This document shows, in pieces, positions 17,241 through 26,128 of a DNA stretch of 62,764 nt. The stretch's first letter is position 1, and every line of letters begins with the position of its first letter. The DNA lies in assembly GCA_022509105.1 (NCBI GenBank), contig JAFLTV010000009.1, positions 1 to 62,764 on the forward strand. Direction: 5' to 3'. The stretch is from Muribaculaceae bacterium. GTDB lineage: Bacteria > Bacteroidota > Bacteroidia > Bacteroidales > Muribaculaceae. The notes beneath the pieces are model-generated. The model worked only from the letters and a program-made list of their open reading frames with translations, was not told the DNA's origin and searched no databases. The position numbers and the translations under genes are program-made.

Positions 17241-18839
17241 TTATTTTTTATTAGCCACAGCACTTTCTTCAACAGGCAGACAAGCCTTATATTCCAGGAT
17301 ATAAGCATTAAAGCCGGCCACATCTTCCGGCAATGGATCGATACTTGTGCCGGTGTTGCCTGCAAATACTTTATTTTCAAGATAATCCGCAAGGCTGAGC
17401 TTTTCCGTGTTCTTTATAAGGTAGCCGGCAAGCAATGCCATTCCCCAGGCACCTCCCTCTCCTGCAGTCTCCATAACGGAGATTGGAGAATTAAGGGCTG
17501 CCGCAAGAATTCTCTGGCCCACTCCTTTTGTTTTAAAGAAACCTCCATGACCTGTGATTCTGTCAACCTTTATCTTCTCTTCATCAAAAAGGATATCGTT
17601 TCCTATTTTAAGACATGCCACGGCACTGTTAAGATTTGTGCGGATGAAATTGGCAAGCGTGAAGTTATTGTTAACCGATCTCACAAACAATGGTCTTCCC
17701 TCATTCATGCCTGTGATAGGCTCTCCTGAGAAATAATTATAACTTATGAGGCCTCCACAGTCGGGGTCTCCTTTGAGAGCATGGTTGTAAAGCTTTCCAT
17801 ATATTTCATTCATGTCAGCCTCATAGCCCATCAGTTGGGTATATTCCCTGAAAATGCCCACCCAGGCATTAAGATCGGAAGTGCAATTGTTGCAATGCAC
17901 CATAGCAACGAGACTTCCGTCAGGAGTAGTGACCATGTCGATAATTTCGTATGGTTTGCTGAGCTCCTTCTCCACAACTATCATGGAGAAAGAAGAAGTG
18001 CCTGCAGAAACATTACCGGTGCGTGGTTTCACGGCATTTGTGGCCACCATTCCAGTGCCAGCGTCTCCTTCGGGAGGACAGAAGGGAATTCCGGCTTCCA
18101 GTTCTCCGGACGGGTCCAGGATTTTTGCACCTTCCTCTGTCAGCTTTCCTGCATCTTCACCCGCTAAAAGAATCTTCGGAAGTATATCCTCAAGTTTGTA
18201 TGCCAAGCCTTTTTCCTTCAAAACCGCATCAAACTTTTCAACCATTGCGGAATCATAATTCTTGGTGACGGGACTCACGGGAATCATGCCTGAACCGTCG
18301 CCAATGCCGATAACTTTCTTTCCGGTGAGCTGCCAGTGGGCATATCCTGCAAGAGTAGTCAGGAAGGCAACATCCTTAACATGGGGCTCATTATTTAAAA
18401 TGGCCTGATAAAGATGTGAAATGCTCCAGCGGAGAGGTATGTTATAATTAAAAAGTTTTGACAGTATTGCCGCAGCTTCTCCGGTGTTGGTATTTCTCCA
18501 TGTACGGAATTCTGCAAGCATTTTACCATTCTTGTCAAATGGCATGTATCCGTGCATCATGGCACTGATGCCGACGGCGCCAAGTTTCTTGATATCGACT
18601 CCGTATTTTTCATTCACATCTTTTTTGAGAGATGCATAACAATCCTGGATACCATGCCAAATATCTTCAAGGCTATAAGTCCAGAGATTATTCACAAACC
18701 GGTTTTCCCATTCGTGTGAACCCTGGGCTATAGGATTATTGTCTTCATCAATCAAGACAGCTTTGATACGGGTAGAGCCAAACTCTATACCGAGAATGGC
18801 TTTACCCTCTTCTATTGTTTGTTTTGCTTTTTCACTCAT
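17241..18839 (-). CDS. araB: L-ribulokinase (FGGY carbohydrate kinase)
   Basis: 532 residues. FGGY kinase fold: phosphate-1 region LGIEFGSTRIKAVLID at the N-terminus, GNVSAGTSSF in the middle, and the C-terminal ATP-site GEGGAWGMALLAGY. It phosphorylates L-ribulose to L-ribulose 5-phosphate. Such Bacteroidetes kinases are often labelled xylulokinase; the position directly after araA and araD decides for the ribulokinase role. Spaced 11 bases from araA. Confidence 0.88.
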   Translation of the reverse strand: MSEKAKQTIEEGKAILGIEFGSTRIKAVLIDEDNNPIAQGSHEWENRFVNNLWTYSLEDIWHGIQDCYASLKKDVNEKYGVDIKKLGAVGISAMMHGYMPFDKNGKMLAEFRTWRNTNTGEAAAILSKLFNYNIPLRWSISHLYQAILNNEPHVKDVAFLTTLAGYAHWQLTGKKVIGIGDGSGMIPVSPVTKNYDSAMVEKFDAVLKEKGLAYKLEDILPKILLAGEDAGKLTEEGAKILDPSGELEAGIPFCPPEGDAGTGMVATNAVKPRTGNVSAGTSSFSMIVVEKELSKPYEIIDMVTTPDGSLVAMVHCNNCTSDLNAWVGIFREYTQLMGYEADMNEIYGKLYNHALKGDPDCGGLISYNYFSGEPITGMNEGRPLFVRSVNNNFTLANFIRTNLNSAVACLKIGNDILFDEEKIKVDRITGHGGFFKTKGVGQRILAAALNSPISVMETAGEGGAWGMALLAGYLIKNTEKLSLADYLENKVFAGNTGTSIDPLPEDVAGFNAYILEYKACLPVEESAVANKK

Positions 18840-18850
18840 ATCCTGAAAGA

Positions 18851-20380
18851 TTAACAGAGTGATTTATTCAGCATGTAGTAAACTTCGTTCCAACGGAGCA
18901 AGTTCTTGAATTCCGGTATGGTGGTGTGGGCATTGATATGAGCCATCTCGATACCGGCGATTTCAGCATAGTCTTCCCAATATTCCGGAGTGACTACATA
19001 AGAGAAACATGAGTGGTGGGTTCCGCCTGCAAGAATCCAAGCTGCCGCTCCTGTTTCAAAGTTAGGCATCGGAACCCAGAGAGCAGAAGCTACCGGAAGC
19101 TTGGGAAGCGGTTTTGACTTGATGCACATCACGTCGTTTACAATCAGACGGAATCTGTTGCCGAGATCAACCACTGTTGCAGTTACGCCCGGTTTCGGAA
19201 TTGATGTGAACACAAGACGCGCTGTGAGACTCTTGCGGATACCGATTCCAAGGAAATGAACTTCAAGCTTCGGTTTTTCCTCAGCAATCAGAGGACAAAC
19301 CTCGAGCATGTGGGCCTGAAGTATAGAACTGTTCTCTCCATCGAAGTTGAGAGTGTAATCCTCGAGGAATGAGCAAGCCTTACCTTCCGACATCACCCAG
19401 ACAGTTCTGTAGAGCGCAGCGCTCTTCCAGTCGCCTTCGGCTCCGAATCCATAGCCTTCGGCCATGAGTCTTTGGGAAGCGAGACCCGGAATCTGATCGA
19501 ACCCCACAAAGTTCGGGTCATTGATGTCATGAGTGCCGAGATCGTCGAAATTAGTTGTGAAACCCTTTGCACCCTTCTCTTTAAGGATAGCTCTGAGAGC
19601 GAGCTCTGCCTTTGCTGAGTTCCATATTTTCTGATAGCCTTCAGTTTTGGGATCTTTCAAGTCGTCGGCCACTACATATTCGTTGAAATAAGTCTTGACA
19701 AGAGCATCAACGTCTTCATCTTTCACCTTTTTATAGTATTCCATAAGCTCGCTGACCGGAGCGTAGTCAACATGATAGCCGAGGCGTTGTTCCGCTTCTA
19801 CCTTGTCGCCGTCTGTCACAGCCACATTATTCATCTGGTCGCCGAATCGAAGAATAAGCATATCCTGCGCATCAGCCCAAGCCACGGAAACTCTCTGCCA
19901 AACTGCAATTCTATGTTGAGCAACGGGATCTGTCCAATGGCCTACAACCACCTTGCGGCGAAGTCGCATTCTTGAGCAGATATGACCGAATTCACGGTCG
20001 CCGTGAGCGCTCTGGTTGAGGTTCATGAAATCCATGTCCATATCATCCCATGGAATCTCTTTATTATATTGAGTGTGGAAGTGGAGCAACGGTTTGTTGA
20101 GCTGCTGCAAACCCCTTATCCACATCTTTGCGGGTGAGAAAGTGTGCATCCATGTGATAACACCGGCACATTTCGGATCATTGTTGGCTGCCAGCATGAT
20201 GTCGCTAACCTCTTTTGAAGAGTTGGCTGTGCCTTTATAAACCACTTTTACAGGAAGATTTCCGGATTTATTCAAACCGTCGACCATCTCTTTAGAATGA
20301 GCGTCTACTTTCACTACGGCATCGCCTCCATAAAGAAGCTGGGCGCCGGTGACCCACCAGAATTCATAATTTTCGTACAT
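18851..20380 (-). CDS. araA: L-arabinose isomerase
   Basis: 509 residues, near the 500 of E. coli AraA. Converts L-arabinose to L-ribulose. Conserved family stretches are present: FWWVTGAQLLYGG at the start, CAGVITWMHTFSPAKMWI, LHFHTQYN, GAEGDWKSAALYR and GGTHHSCFSY; the Glu in AEGDW and the His in THHSC belong to the Mn2+ site. It is the fifth gene of the operon, after a 68-base gap from araD that shows no clear promoter. Confidence 0.95.
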   Translation of the reverse strand: MYENYEFWWVTGAQLLYGGDAVVKVDAHSKEMVDGLNKSGNLPVKVVYKGTANSSKEVSDIMLAANNDPKCAGVITWMHTFSPAKMWIRGLQQLNKPLLHFHTQYNKEIPWDDMDMDFMNLNQSAHGDREFGHICSRMRLRRKVVVGHWTDPVAQHRIAVWQRVSVAWADAQDMLILRFGDQMNNVAVTDGDKVEAEQRLGYHVDYAPVSELMEYYKKVKDEDVDALVKTYFNEYVVADDLKDPKTEGYQKIWNSAKAELALRAILKEKGAKGFTTNFDDLGTHDINDPNFVGFDQIPGLASQRLMAEGYGFGAEGDWKSAALYRTVWVMSEGKACSFLEDYTLNFDGENSSILQAHMLEVCPLIAEEKPKLEVHFLGIGIRKSLTARLVFTSIPKPGVTATVVDLGNRFRLIVNDVMCIKSKPLPKLPVASALWVPMPNFETGAAAWILAGGTHHSCFSYVVTPEYWEDYAEIAGIEMAHINAHTTIPEFKNLLRWNEVYYMLNKSLC

Positions 20381-20448
20381 GGTATATTAGTTTTAATGAA
20401 TTTTTTATTGATTTTAAGAATTTAGCCGGAAAATGACTTCTCCGTCTT

Positions 20449-21135
20449 TTATTGGCCATAGTAGGCATTCGGTCCATGCTTGCGGTTGAAATGTTTTTCT
20501 ACAAGCAATGGATTCATTTTCAAATCCGGATTCACTGTAAACGCGATATATGCCATCTTGGCCACTTGTTCCAACACGACAGCGTTATGCACCGCTTCAT
20601 GAGGAGTTTTTCCCCAGGTAAAGGGTCCGTGGTTAGTTACAAGCACTCCCGGAGTATGCATGGGATTCATATCCTTAAACCTTTCCACAATCACGTTTCC
20701 GGTTTCAAGCTCATAGCCTCCCTTCACTTCCTCTTCGGTCATGAAACGTGTGCACGGGATTGCTTCATGGAAATAGTCTGCATGAGTAGTGCCGATATTG
20801 GGAATCTCTTTTCCGGCTTGAGCCCATGCTGTGGCATAGGTGGAATGTGTATGAACCACTCCCCCGATTTCCGGGAAAGCCCTGTAGAGAGCCAGATGTG
20901 TCGGAGTGTCGGATGATGGCTTTAAAGTTCCTTCAACACGCTCTCCTGTGGCGAGATCCACCACAACCATGTCTTCAGGTTTCATATCATCATAGCTCAC
21001 ACCAGACGGTTTTATCACCACCAGGCCTTTCTCACGATCTATTCCGGAGACATTTCCCCACGTGAAAATCACCAGACCATGACCCACAAGTTCCAGATTT
21101 GCCTTGCAAACCTCCTCTTTTAATTTTTCAAGCAT
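20449..21135 (-). CDS. araD: L-ribulose-5-phosphate 4-epimerase
   Basis: 228 residues, class II aldolase fold. Zinc-binding histidines can be seen in [12 protein letters not shown], and the downstream [15 protein letters not shown] matches AraD. It converts L-ribulose 5-phosphate to D-xylulose 5-phosphate, which feeds the transketolase encoded at 53106. Six bases separate it from the regulator gene araR upstream. Confidence 0.94.
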   Translation of the reverse strand: MLEKLKEEVCKANLELVGHGLVIFTWGNVSGIDREKGLVVIKPSGVSYDDMKPEDMVVVDLATGERVEGTLKPSSDTPTHLALYRAFPEIGGVVHTHSTYATAWAQAGKEIPNIGTTHADYFHEAIPCTRFMTEEEVKGGYELETGNVIVERFKDMNPMHTPGVLVTNHGPFTWGKTPHEAVHNAVVLEQVAKMAYIAFTVNPDLKMNPLLVEKHFNRKHGPNAYYGQ

Positions 21136-21141
21136 AGGTTT

Positions 21142-21807
21142 TCAGGATAAATATTTCAAAGGTTTAAATTCGAATCTATATAATTTAGCGCCCCTTTTGG
21201 AATTCTCTTTATCGATTAAATCCGTGGGGAACAGGCCCGGAAGCTCCATAACTCTCTTCCTGAAGTTACGTTTATCAAGCTTTCTGCCCATGAGGCTCTC
21301 AACAAGCGATTGCAATTGCGTGAGAGTAAACAGTTCCGGCAACAGGTTGAAGGCCAGAGACTCGGTGAGAATCTTTTCGCGCATCACCTCCAATGCCTTT
21401 CTGATCATCTCCGGATGGTCGAAGCTCAATGGCGGCAATTCATCTATATCCACCCATTTCACTCTTCCCGGAGTATTCTTAATTTCGATATTTTCTATAT
21501 TCAGAAGAGCGAAATAAGCCACTGAGATAACTCTTGCCCCGGGGTCTCTTTCAACCTCGCCAAAGGTGCCGATCTGCCGGATATAGGCGTTGTGTATTCC
21601 TGTGAGCTGATATAACACACGCTTGGCTGCGTTGTCTACGCTCTCTCCTTCAGTCACAAAACCACCTATCAGCGACCATTTCCCTTTTTCAGGCTCAAAA
21701 TCCCTCTCCACAAGAAGAATATGAAGCCGCCCCGATATCACCGAGAATATCATGCAATCCACTGCCACATGAAATCTCGGGATATCTCTATAGTGGATTT
21801 TTTCCAT
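21142..21807 (-). CDS. araR: AraR-type arabinose regulator (Nudix domain plus winged helix)
   Basis: 221 residues: Nudix-like domain (about 1-145) then a winged helix (about 150-221, LTQLQSLVESLMGRKLDKRN). The Nudix box is degenerate: GGFVTEGESVDNAAKRVLYQ replaces the usual REuxEE glutamates, so it should be a sugar sensor, not a hydrolase. This matches the Nudix-family AraR described in Bacteroides thetaiotaomicron, which binds DNA and is released by L-arabinose, and the gene order symporter-araR-araD is the same. The likely operator is the palindrome at 24732-24748. Confidence 0.88.
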   Translation of the reverse strand: MEKIHYRDIPRFHVAVDCMIFSVISGRLHILLVERDFEPEKGKWSLIGGFVTEGESVDNAAKRVLYQLTGIHNAYIRQIGTFGEVERDPGARVISVAYFALLNIENIEIKNTPGRVKWVDIDELPPLSFDHPEMIRKALEVMREKILTESLAFNLLPELFTLTQLQSLVESLMGRKLDKRNFRKRVMELPGLFPTDLIDKENSKRGAKLYRFEFKPLKYLS

Positions 21808-21816
21808 TATTTATTC

Positions 21817-23502
21817 TTACCAGAAATAAATATAGAAACAAACTGTTATACCGATTACAATGCAGGTGTTGATTATATCCCAGGCATTCCAGCTCTGACG
21901 AGTGGCAAGTCTCTGTTCTGCAGTTGATGTGCCAAATACCAAACCTCTGATTTTATTTTCATCCGGAGCTTTGGTGAAAAGAGAAACCACAAAGACAACA
22001 GCCAGACAGAACATCAGCATCCATCCGCAGAAGAAGAGCCAGTTGCAATCATAGAAGAGATACTGGAACCAGCTGTGATGTTCGGTTGGCAACACCGGCA
22101 TATTACTATAGTAAATCTTCGCGCCCAGACGAGTGATGCCCACTACAAGCCCTGCGATAAGTCCCCAGAGACCACCCTGGGCTGAAGTGCGTTTCCAGAC
22201 GATACCCATAAGGAAGGCGGCCGCGATACCCGGTGCCAATACAGATTGCACATCCTGCAGATAGTTATAGAGCACATCTCCCACAGAGCGCATCACAGGA
22301 ATCCAAAGGATACCAAGGAGAACGATCACAACTGTAGCTGCCTGACCGATGGCCACAAGCTTCTTTTCGCTGGTGTTGGGTTTGAACCTTTGATAGAAGT
22401 CGATGGTGAAGAGGGCTGCAGATGAGTTGAATAGAGATGCAAGCGAGCTCATCAACGCAGCAAGGATACCACAGACGATAAGACCTTTGACGCCGGCAGG
22501 CAACAATCTTGCCACCAAAGTCGGGAATGCTGCGTCAGGTGTTGAAAGATGGAAAACTTCTCCATTTATAACGACACCTTTGTTAGAAAGAGCAAACGCA
22601 ATCATACCCGGAATCAGGAACAGGAACACCGGAAGAAGCTTCAGATAGGCTCCGAAGATTGTACCTCTTCTGGATTCTTTTTCATTCTTACCTGACAATA
22701 CACGCTGAACGATGAACTGGTCGGTACACCAATACCAGAAACCGATTACAGCCGAACCGATAAGAGCTCCGAGCCATGGATAGTCAGGGTCACGGTTATC
22801 ACGAATAAGGTTCACCATCGTGTCGCCATATTCGTTAACTGTCTGCATCTTGCATATTTCCATCATCTGATCCCAGCCTCCGAGAGCTTTGAGACCGAGA
22901 ACGAGAATGATCAGAGAACCCAGCAGAAGAATCGGAGTCTGAACAACCGATGTATACAACACAGATTTCATACCTCCGAAGATTGTGTAGAGAGCAGTCA
23001 CTACAACAAGACCGATAGCGGCGATCCAGAAGAAATCTATACCCCAGATAGAGTCAATGCCAAACACCTGTTGGAAAACAAGACCTCCGGCATAAACCGT
23101 AACCGCAACTTTTGTCAGCACATAGCTGATCAAGGATATGAACGAAAGAATGGTTCTCGAAGCCGGGTTGTATCTTTTTTCGAGAAACTCCGGCATCGTA
23201 TACACCATTGAGCGCGAATAGAAAGGCACAAAGACCCATCCCAAAATAAGAATCATCCAACCCTGAATCTCCCAGTGGGCCATTGCCATACCGCTTGATG
23301 CTCCGGCTCCCGCCAGACCGATCAAGTGTTCGGAACCGATGTTGGATGCGAAAATCGAGGCACCGATTACAATCCATGTGGCATCCTTACCACCAAGGAA
23401 ATAGTCGGCCGCATTGTTTTGTTTCTGGCGCACCACCCACCAGATGATGCCTATAAGGCCTACACAGAACAGGCCTATCACAATCCAGTCTAAAACTGCC
23501 AT
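21817..23502 (-). CDS. Sodium/sugar symporter (SSS family), predicted L-arabinose importer
   Basis: 561 residues with about 14 membrane helices. SSS features: first helix LDWIVIGLFCVGLIGIIWW, then ADYFLGGKDATW and FASNIGSEHLIGLAGAG, as in SGLT-type sugar transporters of the inner membrane. Second gene of the arabinose operon, 11 bases after galM and 9 bases before araR. By context it imports L-arabinose with Na+; the substrate is inferred. Confidence 0.88.
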   Translation of the reverse strand: MAVLDWIVIGLFCVGLIGIIWWVVRQKQNNAADYFLGGKDATWIVIGASIFASNIGSEHLIGLAGAGASSGMAMAHWEIQGWMILILGWVFVPFYSRSMVYTMPEFLEKRYNPASRTILSFISLISYVLTKVAVTVYAGGLVFQQVFGIDSIWGIDFFWIAAIGLVVVTALYTIFGGMKSVLYTSVVQTPILLLGSLIILVLGLKALGGWDQMMEICKMQTVNEYGDTMVNLIRDNRDPDYPWLGALIGSAVIGFWYWCTDQFIVQRVLSGKNEKESRRGTIFGAYLKLLPVFLFLIPGMIAFALSNKGVVINGEVFHLSTPDAAFPTLVARLLPAGVKGLIVCGILAALMSSLASLFNSSAALFTIDFYQRFKPNTSEKKLVAIGQAATVVIVLLGILWIPVMRSVGDVLYNYLQDVQSVLAPGIAAAFLMGIVWKRTSAQGGLWGLIAGLVVGITRLGAKIYYSNMPVLPTEHHSWFQYLFYDCNWLFFCGWMLMFCLAVVFVVSLFTKAPDENKIRGLVFGTSTAEQRLATRQSWNAWDIINTCIVIGITVCFYIYFW

Positions 23503-23513
23503 AATCTATATCT

Positions 23514-24674
23514 TTATTTGGTTGTGAATTTATATATCGTGTGAGTGCTGTATGTTTCTCCCGGGTTCAGTCTTGTTGACGGCCACTCCGGTTTGTTGGG
23601 AGAATCGGGATAATGTTGGCTTTCAAGACAAACTCCCGCATGCTGATTGTAAACGGTTCCGTTCTTTCCTGTCAAGGTTCCGTCGAGGAAGTTTCCGGTA
23701 TAAACCTGCACTCCCGGCTCTGTTGTATACATGGTCAATAAAATGCCGCTTTCCAGGCTGTAAAGCTCAACAGCCGGAACATTGATATCTCCCTTGGTAT
23801 TCAACACGAAATTATGGTCGTAACCGTTGCCGTTCTTAATCTGCTGATTGTCGAAATTCTTGATGTTTTCGCCAAGAGTTTTCTGAGTGCGGAAATCGAA
23901 AGGAGTTCCCTCCACTGTGGCTATCTCCCCTGTGGTCATATAAGTGGAATCAACCGGGGTGTAGCCGTCAGCATTCACCATAATGAGATTGCCTGTGATA
24001 GGCTGCGCAGGATTGCCTCCTAAATTGAAATAGGAATGATTTGTCATATTCAAGATAGTAGGCTTGTTGGTAGTGCCTGTATATTGAATATCCAAAACAT
24101 TATCATTTTTAAGTGTATAAGTCACCTGTGCCGTAACCTCTCCAGGGAAATTATTGTCTCCGTCGGGAGAAACCAGAGTAAGCACAAGAGTGGAATCATT
24201 AGGCTGGTTGGCTTTATAGACTCTGTATTGCCAACCCAAGGAACCCATTTCGCCTCCGCCATGCAGGCTATGTCCGAAATTGTTTTGCGGCAATTGGATT
24301 GTGTCGCCGTCAATAACAAATTTCCCTTGATTGATGCGGTTGGCATATCTGCCGATAGAAGCCCCGAAATCTGTGAGGTTGTTTTCAGGGAAATAACTTT
24401 GAACACTGTCAAACCCGAGCACAACATCTCTCAGGTTGCCGTCTTTGTCCGGCACCATAAGAGAAACAAGCCGTCCTCCAAAGTTTGTAATGCAGGCTTC
24501 CGCACCTTCGGAATTCACCAATGTGTAGAGAGCTGTCGGCTGGCCTTGATATTCAGCCTTGAAATTTTCAGGATTAAGCCCCGATTTTGTCAATTGCACA
24601 TCATTCTTTTGGCTGCCGCATGCTGTGGCGACAACAAGCGATGCAATTGCGACATAAGGTAATAATCTTTTCAT
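23514..24674 (-). CDS. galM: Aldose 1-epimerase (mutarotase), lipoprotein
   Basis: 386 residues. Signal peptide with lipobox (VVATACGSQ, Cys19), so periplasmic or surface anchored. GalM family: GRYANRINQGKF, catalytic-type His in ILNMTNHSYFNL, and Glu in VCLESQHYPDSPN. It interconverts sugar anomers, here probably L-arabinose released by the glycosidases, before uptake by the symporter. First gene of the arabinose operon; its leader contains the presumed AraR operator. Confidence 0.9.
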   Translation of the reverse strand: MKRLLPYVAIASLVVATACGSQKNDVQLTKSGLNPENFKAEYQGQPTALYTLVNSEGAEACITNFGGRLVSLMVPDKDGNLRDVVLGFDSVQSYFPENNLTDFGASIGRYANRINQGKFVIDGDTIQLPQNNFGHSLHGGGEMGSLGWQYRVYKANQPNDSTLVLTLVSPDGDNNFPGEVTAQVTYTLKNDNVLDIQYTGTTNKPTILNMTNHSYFNLGGNPAQPITGNLIMVNADGYTPVDSTYMTTGEIATVEGTPFDFRTQKTLGENIKNFDNQQIKNGNGYDHNFVLNTKGDINVPAVELYSLESGILLTMYTTEPGVQVYTGNFLDGTLTGKNGTVYNQHAGVCLESQHYPDSPNKPEWPSTRLNPGETYSTHTIYKFTTK

Positions 24675-24731
24675 GATATGTTTTTGTCAAGTTAGTTATT
24701 CGTTAGTGAAATGCGTCTTCTTCATGTTTTG

Positions 24732-24748
24732 AGTGTTAAATTAACACT
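24732..24748. promoter_or_regulatory. 17-bp perfect palindrome, predicted AraR operator
   Basis: AGTGTTAA and TTAACACT flank a single A, 58 bases before galM in the 146-base gap after the M64 gene. On the minus strand it follows a TTATTTTGCAC sequence that resembles a -7 box, so a bound repressor would block transcription start. No second copy was noticed in the other intergenic regions. Assignment to AraR is by position and symmetry. Confidence 0.6.
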
Positions 24749-24820
24749 TAATATTTTTTGTGCAAAATAATTTTACATGTTATAAAACATATAAAATATA
24801 ATGCTCTGATAATCTATTAT

Positions 24821-26128
24821 TTAGTTAGTGTAAAAATCAATGATTTCCCGAATCGCCTCTTCACACACCACACAAAATTCCGGATAATAATTATCTCTCA
24901 TTCTGCAGGTTTCAACAGGACGATAAACCCCCGTCTTTCTATAGCCGGCTCCCTCATAAGCTCCTACCGTTTGCATGGAATTGTTGAGCTGAAGGCTCTC
25001 TTCACGCGCCTGCTCTGTCCATGGCGTGGGTATAGGAGTGTCGGGGCTGACTTTGCTTTTCCATTTGGAATCGAAATCGGCCAAAGTCGTTATATTCTTT
25101 TCCCATGGTTCAACACCGTCAACGTAGGTCTGGTCTTCATTATCTTCATAATTGTATTCATCAGCCAGTCCCGCAAAACTGTGTCCGAATTCATGAACGG
25201 CTACCACCGGGGTGAGTTCATTATTAGCTGCTGCTATCTGATAGCTGTTGAAGATGCCGCCGCCACCATACTCGGTTGTATTAACCAGCATAAGTATCCA
25301 TTCGTAAGGAAGCCCTTCAAGGTCCTGATGCATTCTCCAGACTCTCGGAGAAGTGAGATAGCGTCCGGAATAGAAAGTGCTGTAATGAGAACCGTATCTC
25401 GTGTCTTTCCATTCGTCTTTCAATGGAACGCTCACTCCGGATTCTTCAGAGGGGGTCATAACGGCCACAATATTGAATTTATCCTTGTTTGAGGCGAAGG
25501 GTTCATAGCTGAGTATGTCATTGCTAACCCGTTCTGCAGCTTCCAGGAAGGAATCCATTTCTTCTGCGGTGTAACCTTCGGCTAAAATAGCGAGGTCTAT
25601 GGCTTCACCGGGCTCTCCTCCCTTGTGAATATATTTATGAGGAAGAGGGGCATGTTTTATATCTCTGACAAGCTCGTCGTCCTTCCGATAGCGATGATTA
25701 TGAGAGGCTATCACCTCATTACGGTTGTTTCTTAAAGTCAGCCTGATATCCGCATCTTTTTTAGGCAATGGCACTAAGAAGGAATTCTCAAAGCTTTTGG
25801 AAGCTGTTTTTGCCTCCGGAGTGTATATCCATTCCTGGAAGAGAGTGGAAAAGCAATTATTGTAAAGGGTGTCACCGGTAACTGGATCAATAACGGTTAT
25901 ATCTCCGTTTCCGCTGACAGGAATCTCTTTAAGTCGCGAGGTTCTGCCTGCCCATCCGGCCTGTTTTGTCTGACCTTGAAGATAAATATAGCTTCCCTCC
26001 GGATTTCCTCCGAGGATATAGTCGATGCGGAGGGTGCTGTCGTTGAAATTTTCATTGAATTCTGAAGCCTGCAGACTTATTCCACATCCCAGAACCATGG
26101 ATAGCAAAAGGATCTTTTTCATAATCAT
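24821..26128 (-). CDS. M64 (IgA peptidase family) zinc metallopeptidase, exported
   Basis: 435 residues with an N-terminal signal peptide (MKKILLLSMVLGCGISLQAS). N-terminal beta-domain to about 165, then the catalytic domain with His312-Glu313-x-x-His316 in VAVHEFGHSFAGLADEYNY, the metzincin-like M64 signature. Acts outside the cytoplasm. Its ATG overlaps the HTCS stop (ATGA), so it is co-transcribed with the regulator. A general endopeptidase in a glycan locus points to a glycoprotein substrate (inference). Confidence 0.85.
   Translation of the reverse strand: MIMKKILLLSMVLGCGISLQASEFNENFNDSTLRIDYILGGNPEGSYIYLQGQTKQAGWAGRTSRLKEIPVSGNGDITVIDPVTGDTLYNNCFSTLFQEWIYTPEAKTASKSFENSFLVPLPKKDADIRLTLRNNRNEVIASHNHRYRKDDELVRDIKHAPLPHKYIHKGGEPGEAIDLAILAEGYTAEEMDSFLEAAERVSNDILSYEPFASNKDKFNIVAVMTPSEESGVSVPLKDEWKDTRYGSHYSTFYSGRYLTSPRVWRMHQDLEGLPYEWILMLVNTTEYGGGGIFNSYQIAAANNELTPVVAVHEFGHSFAGLADEYNYEDNEDQTYVDGVEPWEKNITTLADFDSKWKSKVSPDTPIPTPWTEQAREESLQLNNSMQTVGAYEGAGYRKTGVYRPVETCRMRDNYYPEFCVVCEEAIREIIDFYTN

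Noticed and set aside
21142..21807. Nudix hydrolase
   Set aside because: The catalytic glutamates of the Nudix box are replaced and a winged helix follows; it matches the AraR regulator type and its gene context.
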